Shown here: positions 1 to 10,036 of the stretch, in pieces | Position numbering within the stretch: the stretch's first letter is position 1 | How the letters are laid out: each line of letters opens with the position of its first letter | The notes under the pieces: model-generated | Databases searched by the model: none | The model's input: the letters and a program-made list of their open reading frames with translations, nothing else | Told to the model about the DNA's origin: nothing | From: Malaya genurostris | Lineage: Eukaryota; Arthropoda; Insecta; Diptera; Culicidae | NCBI RefSeq assembly: GCF_030247185.1 | Contig: NC_080572.1 | Span: 90,199,435-90,263,434, forward strand | Length of the DNA: 64,000 nucleotides | Direction: 5' to 3' | Made by a program: the position numbers and the translations under genes

Positions 1-720
1 TTCCCGGGTCAGTGCGTTTTCTTTTCTATTTTGACGGAACAATGTTCAGAGTATAAATTAACTTGAGGGCAACTGACAGTTTGCTGCGCTCATTAATATC
101 ATCATCGGTAGCGACAGGGTGCGGTTGGAAGGTAGTCCGAAGAAGTGCAACCACGGCATTGGCCATCGTTGGTTATTGTGTTCAAATTTATAAATCGAAA
201 AATGACTTCCTCCGCCTGAGGCGGCACCGGCATGTACGGTGGGAGTGGCGGTAGTTTGGATCACAACTAACTTCAGGAGAATGATGTAATGTTGTATAAA
301 GGAATCGTTCGAGTGTGTTGTTATACTCCCTTTTTGGGGGTTTGTATATTTCGTTTGACGTTTGACAAACTTGAGTCAGCTGAGATGAAATCGTTTTTTT
401 TTTCTATAGAAAAACTATCTAACCCTGTATGTTTTCTTAATTCATTTTCATAGTATCACCACTTTAGAACACGGAACATGTGAAATGTTTCATTTTCGGA
501 AACAATCGCAAAACGCAAAAATTTATAAAGAAACGTACACAGCGCTATACTCATACTGGGATAAGTCGAATTCAATCAGACGAGTTAAAACGTCAGGTTC
601 GAAAGGGACGCTGACAACGGGCAATGCTGGCGTTGTTTTACCAATTTAATGGGAACAGTCAAGTTCAAATAAGCGCGTAAGTACAGAAAAAAAATAACTT
701 GTCCCTAAAAGTAGATAGAT

Positions 721-1145
721 GGTTTTGACGTAGGGCTACGTCTTTCTTTACTATGCCCACCTGGGTGCATTTTCAAAATTTCGAAAATGTGACGAAATTA
801 GTCCAGATTTGATTTCTTAACAACTTTTTCCTTGTTTGAGTATTTTCACGAATTCTTTCACGAAACGAATGGAAGAAGATGTAAGATGTAAGATGTTGTT
901 AATACCTCTTTTATTATGTAAATATTGTTTAAATAGTGAAAATATAGGTCCAAACAAGAAACATCAAAATCAACCGAATCTATAAATATACCCTGCTGGA
1001 CGTTTTCTAGCTTCAGTCTATGATAATCCATGAATTGGAGACAATCGAGTGCGCAGGCTGTCGTCCAAACAGTTGAACCCGACATTGTTCAACTGTTTCA
1101 GTCAATGGCGAATATGAGGTACCATTCCTCAAGCCTAAACGCAGA
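721..1145 (+). repeat. Interspersed repeat, family Y, copy 1
   Basis: About 400 bp matching 52741-53165 in the same orientation. Shared blocks include TCTTTCTTTACTATG, the stretch around CATCAAAATCAACCGAATCT, and TTCAGTCTATGATAATCCAT, ending near CAGCCTAAACGCA or AAGCCTAAACGCA. This copy has extra sequence near 870-945. No open frame is convincing. It could be an untranslated part of a retroelement, because copy 2 lies beside a LINE ORF1 relic, but no terminal features define its class. Confidence 0.7.
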
Positions 1146-2027
1146 AAAACAACAACTAGTTTATCTGTGAGCATATCTGCTGTTGGACGTTAGCAGTGTG
1201 AGATTCGCTTCAAACGAGAGAGATTGCGTCATTCAGTTGCTGGACGTTTGCATTGGACAAAAGGAAAACGAAAAGTGGACAACGATGGGGAACATTATAA
1301 AAAGCAACCGTTCTAATGGCTCCAAATGTTTTCTAAAAGACTATTAAGATTACTTTTTTGAAAATCAAAGGTAATTTTCATCAAATTAGTGCAAATCTAG
1401 GAATAATTCGATTTGTTTTGTATACTTTTTGCTGTGCGAAATTCGCACCAAACAAACGCATTTGGCTGCATCGCGTAAGAAAACAATGTTGCATTTTGAT
1501 AGTTTCCTTAACTCAAATATTGAGATGTATGAATGATTGAAATACATGAGCGATTGTACGACTTGTATTACGATTATATTTATGTAATGATTTCTTCTAG
1601 GTCAAGGCTCAATCTTACAAATTACAAATTTGATTGACGCCCTTCTTCTTGGAATACACACGTAATCATTCATAACAAAACTGTGCTTTCCAGGATTCCA
1701 AAGTCACAAACGGTCTTTTTCAGAACCACAAAAGTAACGAAAAGAACTTATTGAGAAAACTGTCTTTGTCTACCACTCTGAATCCTAGAATACAATCTTC
1801 CGAAACCGAATGGTCCTTCTCAGGAGTAGAAAATCTTAAACGGTCAAACGGTATCCAATCAGTTACTATTAGTAAAGACTGTCGCAGAAAGTATGAACGT
1901 AACCAAAAACCGCTGCCATTTCGCTATGGTTCAGAATCTGTAAATTTTTATGGCTGCGTCCTGTTGTTTACGCTCTTATCTAACCACTTGTGCAGTTGTT
2001 TATTCGTTTTCATTAGTTTGTTTCGAA

Positions 2028-3056
2028 ATGCGTGGACTTTCAGCAGAACAACGTCGAAAAATTGTGTACAAATGGTGCACAGAACGCGGACTGTCACTGA
2101 GAAAGATAGCAAAAATGGAAGGAGTAAGTGGAAAAGCATTGCGAAATGCAATCAGGAAGTTCGGTGAGGATAACACCTTTGAGGATAAACCGAAAACCGA
2201 AAAACCGAAACCGAATCGAAAAAAAGGTCCTGCTAACCCTCAGTTGGATAAACGTATACTGAAGGCGTTCGAGCAAAAGAAGGAGGTTTCAGTTCGGGAT
2301 GGGGCCAAAAAAGTGGGCACTTCGAAGTCAAATGCTCTTCGTACTAAAGAACGTTTGAATCTTCGAACCTATAAGAAGCAGAAACAACCAAAACGTAGTC
2401 CAAAACAAGAAGCATCGATCAGGCCGAGGGTTCGAAAGCTGTACAATACGATTCTTGCTGGAAATTTGAACTGCATAATCAAGGACGACGAAACCTACGT
2501 GAAACTCGATTACAAATCCTAGCCGGGACCACAATATTATACGGTGCGAGAAGGGCAAGTGTTAAACCAGTCCGAGACATCGATTGAAGTCGAAAAATTT
2601 GATAAGAAAGCTATGGTCTGGCAAACAATTTGTAGCTGCGGTAAGATTTCGAAACCCTTCATCACCACTGCTTCAGTGAACAGCGAAATATACATCAAGG
2701 AATGTTTAGAAAAACGACTTCTACCCATGATTCGAAGCCACAAGGATCCTGTTCTCTTCTGGCCAGATCTTGCTTCTTGCCACTACTCGAAATCAACGGT
2801 AAAATGGTATACTACCAAAAATATCACTTTCGTCCCAAAAGACATGAATCCACCAAATTACCCAAAACTTCGACCAATTGAGGAATTTTGGGCGTTAACG
2901 AAGGCACATCTTAGGAAACATGTCTTGGCAGCCGAAACCGTTCAACAGTTTGAACAAGATTGGAAAAAAGTTTCAAAACTTGTCGCCAAGAAGTCTGCAC
3001 GGAATTTAATGAGGAACGTTCGCAAGAAGGTGCGTCAGCTAGTCTACAATGGCTAA
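2028..3056 (+). pseudogene. DD37E transposase with one in-frame stop
   Basis: The best start is the ATG at 2028 (MRGLSAEQRRKIVYKWC); an upstream ATG at 1950 adds 26 hydrophobic residues without family support. The frame runs about 341 codons, normal for the family. The N-terminal half has helix-turn-helix-like segments (GLSLRKIAKMEGVSGKA) and basic linkers. The catalytic triad is visible: D in DDETYVK, D in WPDLASCHYS, and E in RPIEEFW, with 37 residues between the last two, giving DD37E. The only break is TAG at 2520-2522, just after DDETYVKLDYKS; the frame is the same on both sides. The protein would cut at the terminal inverted repeats and reinsert at TA. The second copy at 46.6 kb lacks this stop but has others. 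Confidence 0.9.
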
Positions 3057-3101
3057 GTAGCAAATGTTAAGAATAATATTCTGTTGTTGTAGTCTAATAT
3101 T

Positions 3102-3168
3102 ATCAGTATATCGAATAAAATTTGAATATCTAACACTTGTGAATTATTTACAGCGAAATCAAAGTGCG
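3102..3168 (+). repeat. 67-bp target-site duplication, left copy
   Basis: This 67-bp segment (ATCAGTATATCG to AAAGTGCG) recurs at 5018-5084 directly after the LINE poly-A tail, with one mismatch (GTGAATTA versus GTAAATTA). It is DD37E sequence duplicated by LINE insertion. The 3' TIR continues directly after the right copy, which fixes the polarity. Confidence 0.88.
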
Positions 3169-5017
3169 AGTTTAGTCAATTTTATCCACCGAGAGCTTAA
3201 TCTGATAATGAATGAAGCGATCAGATCTAATTTCCCTACGCAGTTCGTTGAAGGAGTAATTGTTTTGGTTAAAAAACGAGGTACGGGCGACACCGCTCGA
3301 TCGTACAGACCAATTAGTTTGGTCAATTTTGATTACAAAATTCTCGCACGGATTCTCAAACAAATGTTATGCACTCTCATAACATTTTAACGAAGTCGCA
3401 AAAATGTGCTAATTCTACAAACATCTTTCAAGCTACGTTGGCTATAAAAGATCGGATAGCTCTGCTAAAAGCAAACAAAATAAAAGGCAAACTGGTGTCT
3501 TTCGATCTTGATCATGCCTTTGATCGGGTGGATCAAGGTTTTCTATACAAAACCATGGATTCTTTAGGCTTCAACGCGGGGCTTATACACTTGCTTTCTC
3601 GCATATCAGAAGCCTCTTCGTCGCGTTTATTGATAAACGGACACCTCTCAGCACCCTTTCCTATTCAGCGATCAGTCCGCCAAGGAGACCCTCTTTCAAT
3701 GCATCTATTTGTGATTTATTTGCACCCTCTATTGCGACAGCTGGAGCGTGTGTGTGGGACAGACCTGATTGTTGCTTATGCGGACGACATCAGTACCATT
3801 GTAACCAGTGCGGACCGACTGGATGAGATGAGTTTGCTTTTTAGGCAGTTTGAACAAGTGGCGGGGGCTCGCTTGAATGAAGAGAAGACAACTGCCATCG
3901 ATGTTGGTGTGACGGATAATCCTCTGGTTGTGGACTGGATATGCACTGAACCCACAATAAAAATACTGGGCATCGTCTTCACAAACTCAGTGCGACAAAT
4001 GGTGGAGCTCAACTGGGACGCAATTGTGACAACTTTTGCACGTCAGGTTTGGCTGCACTCGATACGCTGCTTAGCGCTACATCAGAAAGTAATCCTTCTA
4101 AACACGTTCATTTCATCTAAAATGTGGTACGTGGCAGCGAATTTGTACCCGACATCTGCTCACGTTGCGAAACTTACGGCCACTATGAGAACCTACCTCT
4201 TCCGTGGTGAATGTGCTACTGTGCCGATGCAGCAATTGGCACGAAGTAAAAAAGATGGCGGACTCAAACTGCATTTACCGGCTTTGAAATGCAAGGCATT
4301 GCTGATCAACCGTCATCTGCAAGAGATTGATATCCTTCCGTACTATTCTTCCCTTCTTCACCAAGCAACTGCCCCCCGCGCAAATTCCGTCTCAGACCTT
4401 CCCTGCCTTAAAACAATACTACAAAATTACCCCCACCTCCCTTTCCAAATCCGTCAATACCCATCCACCAATATAATTCACAGTTTTTACGTTATGCGTA
4501 CAGACAGACCAAGGGTCGAAACAATAAATCCTGGATACGACTGGCCTCGGATATGGAAAAACATCAATGCCCGAGAGCTTCTATCAACTCAGCGCAGTGC
4601 ATTGTACATGTGGGTCAACCAAAAAATTCCACACAGACGTCTAATGAACGTCATGCGACGAACCGACGGTGAGCAATGTTTGCATTGTACAGGACAGACT
4701 GAAACCATCGAACACAAATTCTTTGACTGCTTGAGAGTAAGGGAAGCTTACGATCTTCTACAGCAAAAACTTTCGGCATTAGTTGGTAGCCGGCACACAT
4801 TCCAGAGTGGTGAACTGCTACGACCATCATTAGAGTGGATCGCGAAAACTACGCGAACGCAAATCTTAAAAACCTTGTTAAGCTACATCAACTTTATTGA
4901 AGAATGCAACGGCGCAGTAGATATAAATGCATTAAGTTTTAATTTTAGTATCCCGATATAATAATTTTATCTTGAATTCCGATTGAGACATAATAAACGT
5001 ATTAAAAAAAAAAAAAA
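3169..5017 (+). mobile_element. 5'-truncated L1/Tx1-like LINE
   Basis: Non-LTR retrotransposon fragment ending in a poly-A run (about 5004-5018) and flanked by the 67-bp duplication. It begins inside the reverse transcriptase region. The first 16 bases after the left duplication do not look like LINE coding sequence and also occur at 47731-47746. A C-terminal CxxC...H...C motif and the RT sequence suggest an L1/Tx1-like clade. Clade is my judgement from motifs; a phylogeny would settle it. Confidence 0.8.
3187..4961 (+). pseudogene. LINE ORF2 fragment: reverse transcriptase and C-terminal zinc motif
   Basis: Two frames overlap near 3369-3390, so one small indel breaks the gene. The first part has HRELNLIMNEA and SYRPISLVNFDYKILARIL (early RT motifs). 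The second, 530 codons, has FDLDHAFDRVD (motif A), RQGDPLSMHLF and AYADDIS (catalytic YADD), then the thumb region. Near the C-terminus, CLHCTGQTETIEHKFFDC fits the zinc-binding motif common in L1-type ORF2. The endonuclease is missing through 5' truncation. The 530-codon open frame suggests a fairly young insertion. In the family this protein copies its own RNA into nicked target DNA. Confidence 0.85.
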
Positions 5018-5084
5018 ATCAGTATATCGAATAAAATTTGAATATCTAACACTTGTAAATTATTTACAGCGAAATCAAAGTGCG
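5018..5084 (+). repeat. 67-bp target-site duplication, right copy
   Basis: Right partner of 3102-3168. It begins within the LINE poly-A run and leads straight into the DD37E 3' terminal inverted repeat at 5085-5107. Confidence 0.88.
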
Positions 5085-6949
5085 TCCATGCTTTTTGGGA
5101 CAGTCTTTAAGTAAAATGTTCAGTAAGTGTCTTTGAATTTACCAAACGAAAAAAATTCTTCAGGGTCTCGTTGAATGTAATGAGGTACTGAGGTATTGCA
5201 AATTGGATTGCGCACATAATTCCAGTTAACCGGGACATTAAGTTTTTCTCATTTTTTACCGACTGCAACTGATGAACATATGTTTATTTTTCTGGAAACC
5301 ATATTGCTATTGCCTAATGAGCAAGTAATCAGTAATCAATTCAATAATCAAACGGTCAGCTTAGTGTGCAAACATATTGACAATTGCACGGCAATGTGTT
5401 TCGTTCGTTTTTCCTCAAATACTACTTGTGAGTAATAAACAGATTCCGAGTTACAGCGATTGAAGGAATCCGCCCTTTTTAAAAATCAGTTTTCAATCGA
5501 ATTAGTCTCTCCATCCGTGCATGGTTTGCTACACTGAAGACGTATGTAGTTTCATCCAAACTATGAGGCATGAAAAGTCTGATCAAAATTTGGCAACTTT
5601 CTGGAATTGCTCGAATGCGAAAAATCACCCTTTTTTTTTATCTATTTTTTCGAATTTGAAATCATTGCACTCTGATTTGCTGGTTTCTAATGGCAAATTA
5701 CGTGCTGCATTCATCGATAAAACATATCCACTAAACCATTGTTCGCAGAAGTGCGATTATTGTTTCAATCATAAATTATTCAATTGACCTACTGTTTCAA
5801 TCAAATTAATCGATTTTATCGGAACAATCCCGTAGAAAGGATAAAGTTTATCGTTGTTGACTGATAAAACCGAAGTTTTTGTCCAACACAACCACCTACA
5901 CATTTAACTGCGCACTGATGTCACGTGTTGTACTGCCGGTGATATTAGCTTTTTATTATGTGATTTCATACGCAGCATACCCAAAACAACTTCTACCTGT
6001 GATTATGACGAATGGAGGATATTTTGTCATAATATGTTACAAATGATGATGAATTTACCTTAGTTTGAATGTAATAGTGCAACAATGTTAAAATAATTTA
6101 TTTTCTTGATTAGTATTCTCAATTGACTAAAACTACATGGGAATGATGAAACAAAACCCGTGTCTGTTTACAAAAATATCCGAAAATAATATCAGCAACT
6201 AGTTGTCGATTAGGTGTATGAATTATCAATATCGCTGTGAGGTAAAGTGTGAATGTTTATTTTTCTTTCTACACCCCAAAAACAGTGAATTGTGAGTGTG
6301 GTATTTTCTGAATAAATAACCCGCTGAAAGATTCTTAAGTGGAATTTTCACCTAACAAAAGCGAAAAACAAAAACAAAAAATGAAACGGTTGCAAAGCAA
6401 ATCCAAACAACGCAGTAAAGGCGAAATCATAGAACGTCCGCATGTCCATGTTTAGGACAGCAACAACACCCATAATTCGAAAGGAAGACGTCTGTCTGTC
6501 CGTTCATCGTGGTGAAAAGTGCTCTGAACTGCATCGCCGTTGTCGTCACGCGTTCCGGAATGGCGCAGACAGAACCGAACGAACTATTTTTAGCGAACAC
6601 ATCAAATCTCGCTCCCGAATTGGTTTTCTCCTGTAATAAATATTCGGATGACCGAAACCCCATGACGCTGCTGCATTCCGTGCATCAACTCTACTGCAGC
6701 TTGAAATAGATAAACGAACCGGTCAGATCGAAATCTATTTTATGCTGTCAAATATGTTGGAATAAGAAGTAGCACAGCTACGTCCTATTTTGGGGAAGCT
6801 ATATTTGTGCTGTGTTTGAACCACATCAATGGAAATGGAACAAATTGAGGGGAGATTTAGGTTTTATTTTTTTTGCGCAATATCATTCGGAAGCCAAATT
6901 ACGAAAAACAAACGAATCTGAAAAAAAGAACACATTCTGGAAAACTTAC

Positions 6950-6987
6950 AGCTCCTCGCGCTGCCGTTGTGACAACACCATTTTCAT
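6950..6987 (-). CDS. Lis-1: Lis-1 (PAFAH1B1) first coding exon, partial
   Basis: Read on the minus strand, the ATG at 6987-6985 opens MKMVLSQRQREE plus two bases (CT) of a leucine codon, then GTAAGT (6949-6944), a consensus splice donor. This is the start of insect Lis-1 as I know it; vertebrate PAFAH1B1 starts MVLSQRQRDEL. Lis-1 is a LisH and WD40-repeat protein that binds cytoplasmic dynein and supports nuclear migration, spindle function and axonal transport. The twelve residues begin the LisH dimerisation region. The ATG has A at -3 and a second in-frame ATG two codons on. Later exons would lie beyond position 1. The plus-strand frame across here is a shadow. The motif is short but distinctive, and the donor falls where the known protein continues. 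Confidence 0.82.
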
Positions 6988-7260
6988 GTTTTTGTTGGCG
7001 GTAGTAATTGTGACAATTCTATCCTGCTCCAGCTGCTGGTTTAGGTTGGTGCTCGTGCAGTCCGGTAACCAGCACTGCCAAAACCTAAAGCCACTGTTCC
7101 TGCTGGATGTGGCTCGCTATTAAAACGGTTAGCCTCCGGCCACCGGTCGGGATGAACGTTGAAATAATCAATACACTTTCTTCGCTAGTACCACCGTATC
7201 CACTTTTACTTTCCCAGATAAAATATCACTGCACACCACCACTGCACACTACACTGAGGA
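6988..7260 (-). promoter_or_regulatory. Putative 5'UTR and core promoter side of Lis-1
   Basis: Upstream of the Lis-1 ATG on the minus strand lies about 270 bp of non-repetitive DNA. It contains an initiator-like TCAGTGT (7251-7257) and, just beyond, a CACGTG E-box (7263-7268). No TATA box is obvious. The start site is a guess from the initiator; the 5'UTR could instead be spliced from upstream exons. Confidence 0.3.
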
Positions 7261-7269
7261 TTCACGTGG

Positions 7270-8025
7270 GCACTTTTCCCAGTGGTGATGCACTTAACAT
7301 TCAATGGTCGTTGATTTAAAAAAATATATAAAAAGATAAACTTCGAAACCGATATTCTACTTCTGCTTGCTAGAGTACACAAAAATAACGAAAACACGAT
7401 CCTTCAAAGATTGCTTAAAAGAACATACAAAATTGGCTAGAATAATTCACTGCAGAAAATTAAAACTGATCGCTAGGCTTCGCGATTGAATCATCTGTAA
7501 AGAAAAGACAGAAAAAGCTGATATTAGACTGTTTTCAAAAATGACAATGACTTACAGAACTAGCAATACAAAATAGCAGCTTTCGTCACTTTGAATTATG
7601 TCGACAATTTTGAAACGTTTGATCATATTCTCATTGTTCAAAATTATAGCACGTAATCCTACCTTCTGGAGCATAACCCAAATCTACAACAAACGGTTTG
7701 TGAGACTATAACCTTACGTACTGAGCCGCTTCGCCGTCAGTAATTCAGTATAAATATGTTACAGTGAAAGAACAAATTTTGAAATACAGCATATCACAGA
7801 CACATAGCAGCATTTTATTAGAAAATGCGATAATCTGAAATCCGCACGCTAGTTTTGTTTGTAGTCAGTTAGAGGACTTAGCAAGATATCGCTCGTATAC
7901 AAATCAGAGCTTAGTTAAAAGTTAGGTTTTATAAGCCGGTGCCGTGGTTCTGTCACATAGATAAGCGGATGGTTCTGCCGCATAGACGAGACAAAAATAT
8001 ACTTAGAAGAAGTACGTTTTCTAAG
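7270..8025. other. No recognised feature
   Basis: Unique-looking AT-rich DNA upstream of the Lis-1 exon. It could include promoter or 5'UTR exons of that gene, but nothing in it is diagnostic. Confidence 0.4.
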
Positions 8026-8027
8026 TT

Positions 8028-8340
8028 TTTTTTTAAATAATGAAATGAGTTAAAGTTATGAGTTAAAAGTAAATTATTCGGATTTAAATTGGGTGTTCAG
8101 CCACAAGTGGTGACTTTTCAACCCTATTATATAAATCATTTGGTTATTACCATGAAGACATCATTTGCTTCCGCAATTCTGTGGTTTTTGTGTAGAGAAA
8201 ATTGTAAACCTACTTGTATTGTGTAATGGGGAAAAAGGAACTTATATGCTAACTTACTAACTAATACAGAGAGCGAATCGATTCAATTGAAGACTGCATC
8301 GATATTCGCTTATAATATTATGTGACATTACATCTAATTA
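8028..8340 (-). mobile_element. Jockey LINE copy A, 3'UTR
   Basis: Matches 31646-31980 at high identity, and partly 12127-12330. In copy B this segment follows the reverse transcriptase C-terminus and ends (minus strand) with AATAAA and an A-rich run, so I read it as the 3'UTR. Here the T-rich run near 8028-8035 would be the rest of the tail. It is separated from the coding part of copy A by unrelated DNA at 8341-8820. Confidence 0.65.
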
Positions 8341-8389
8341 ACAAATCTTTTTAAAAAAGTTCGTACTAGCTTGGACGTCTGTTCTCTGT

Positions 8390-8540
8390 AGTTATATTAT
8401 ATTATATCATGTTATATTAAATTATATTGTTTTGTATTGCGTTAGAATGTGATATATTATATTGTATTGTATTATATTATATTTTTTTATAATAATTTAT
8501 TTTATATTGTATTATGTTATATTATATTTATTATGCTCAA
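8390..8540. repeat. Degenerate TATAT low-complexity tract
   Basis: About 150 bp of degenerate ATATTATATTGTATT units. It lies in the DNA separating the 3'UTR from the coding part of Jockey copy A. From 8541 to 8820 there is GC-richer sequence of unknown origin. Confidence 0.75.
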
Positions 8541-8821
8541 GTATATCGACAACGGGGAAGGGCAGGGAGTGCATCAGGGCATCTTACAAGTGAATGACTG
8601 GATGATGGAGTAGATCACCAACCTGAGTCACACGGGGGAAGCTTTGTGTTTTTCCCTGAAGGTCTGAAATGAGTAAGACGCACCCTTCTAACAAACAAAC
8701 CATCAGGCGGGTTTAAGCTGGTACACCGTAATTCTTTATTATATGGCCGGATATTCTTGCTGGAAGGCGCCGGGTCCATTTCGACAGATAATAGATAATA
8801 GAAAATATTTAAGCATTGTCT

Positions 8822-9267
8822 TGTCTCGTTACAGAATAGCGATTTCTGACAACAAACGGGTAGATTTGAAAGATCAGATGTGATAAGATTGGAGCTGCGC
8901 TTCAGATTTACAATTCTGATAGCTAACCTGAAGAGTACGATCAGTTGAATGATTTCGAATCATTTTGATCACATAAATAGGAAACTGAAAATCAGACATT
9001 TTTGCTATTAAACCTTTGTGCCAAACACTGTCGAATGCTTTTTCTATGTCTAGAAGAGCAACTCCAGTGGATAACCCAGAAGATTTATTTGCTTTTGAAA
9101 TGTTCGTTACTCTTACAAGTTGATGAATTCTCATTTATATGAGACATTTATTTATTTTTCAAACAGTTTACAGATAGAAGAAAATAAACTAATTAGTCGA
9201 TAACTTGATGTTTCTGCTGGGTTTTTATCAGGTTTGAGGGTGGGAATTACTTCTGCGTTTTTCCATC
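8822..9267 (-). pseudogene. Jockey LINE copy A, reverse transcriptase core
   Basis: The frame at 8874-9134 reads KANKSSGLSTGVALLDIEKA followed by FDSVWHKG, the RT motif A region of Jockey-clade elements. It continues through the DNA before the mariner insertion at 9268, in broken frames. Copy B at 32552-32830 is closely similar. The catalytic DD box and C-terminus of RT are missing here. This copy cannot move. Confidence 0.85.
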
Positions 9268-9269
9268 TA

Positions 9270-10034
9270 ACACATGGATCAATAAGTCCCGAGACTAACA
9301 ATGGAAACAACATTTTTTTTATTCATCAACATAATCACCTTTTAGGGTGATACAATGGTTCCAACGTTTTTCCAATTTTTCAATACCATGTTTATAACAC
9401 AATTTATCTTTCGCTTCAAAATAAGCTTCAGTTTCAGCGATGACCTCCTCATTTGAGCCAAATCTTTTTCCCTGGAGCATTTTTTTAAGATCAGCAAAGA
9501 GCCAGTAGTCACTGGGGGCTAAATCTGGCGAGTATGGGGGGTGGGGAAGTAGATCAAAGCCCAATTCGTTCAATTTCGCCATTGTTTTCATCGACTTGTG
9601 GCAGGGTGCTTTGTCTTGATGAGAAAGGATTTTTTTCACATTTTCCGGTGTAACGGCTTCCACAGGTCTACCCGAGCGTTCCGCATCATTTGTGTCGGTA
9701 CGACCACGTTTAAACTTGGGGAACCACCGACAAATCGTTGCTTTTGATGGACAAGAGTCCGGATAACATCTTTCAATCCATTGTTTCGCTCGCACGGTGT
9801 TATTACCCATTAAAAAACAATGTTTTATCAAAACACGAAACTCGGTTTTTTCCATTTTTTAAACAAACTACAAAACGACTTTACTCCAACCTCGATAACT
9901 CAGCTGTTTCTGGTCGGATCGACTTGAAATTTTGACCCGTTTCAAGCAAAGGTTAGTACTCTAGAAAGACGTAGTTACTGGTTTACTACGAGCGCCATCT
10001 CTGCTTTAGTCTCGGGACTTATTGATCCATGTGT
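9270..10034 (-). mobile_element. Internally deleted mariner (DD34D) in Jockey copy A
   Basis: Terminal inverted repeats start ACACATGGATCAATAAGTCC at 9270 and mirror at 10034, with TA at 9268-9269 and 10035-10036. The unoccupied equivalent survives in Jockey copy B near 33497-33515, where the flanking sequences join, proving insertion into the LINE. At 765 bp it is shorter than a full mariner (about 1.3 kb). The same family occurs at 23673-27726. Confidence 0.93.
9319..9855 (-). pseudogene. Mariner transposase, middle deleted, frame intact
   Basis: A 178-codon frame starts MEKTEFRVLIKHCFLMG and ends GDYVDE. Residues 1 to about 75 are the N-terminal helix-turn-helix region (SKATICRWFPKFKRGRTDTN). 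It then jumps from TPENVKK to SHQDKAPCHKSMKTMAKLNE, losing about 165 of the usual 345 residues, including the first catalytic aspartate. The second and third aspartates remain (HQDKAPCH and SPDLAPSDYW, 34 residues apart: DD34D). The open frame across the deletion is notable. The product could at most bind the terminal repeats; catalysis is not expected. Confidence 0.9.
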
Positions 10035-10036
10035 TA

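Larger units (their letters stand above)
1875..5107 (+). mobile_element. DD37E Tc1/mariner element, copy 1, split by a LINE
   Basis: The element starts AAGACTGTCGCAG at 1875 and ends at 5107 with the inverted complement (GGGACAGTCTT), with TA on both sides (1873-1874 and 5108-5109), as expected for Tc1/mariner. It encodes a DD37E-type transposase at 2028-3056. An L1-like LINE interrupts the 3' untranslated part, so the original element was about 1.3 kb. The ITmDD37E family was first described from mosquitoes; placing this copy there rests on catalytic spacing and my recognition of the protein. The in-frame stop and the LINE make it non-autonomous. Confidence 0.88.
1..6949 (-). other. Inferred part of Lis-1 intron 1
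   Basis: The Lis-1 coding exon at 6950-6987 ends at a GTAAGT donor read on the minus strand, so lower coordinates should be intron 1. I found no exon matching the expected continuation (NQAIADYLG-like) on the minus strand, so the intron probably exceeds 6.9 kb. It holds a repeat at 721-1145 and the DD37E/LINE composite at 1875-5107. The stretches 1-720, 1146-1872 and 5110-6940 show no element or gene I recognise. Confidence 0.55.

Noticed and set aside
218..268. Possible terminal exon (GGTGMYGGSGGSLDHN then stop) after a pyrimidine-rich AG
   Set aside because: The acceptor is weak, no polyadenylation signal follows closely, and no protein family is recognised.
6812..7123. 103-codon plus-strand frame with a hydrophobic segment
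   Set aside because: It is antisense to the Lis-1 exon and its leader; no family resemblance.
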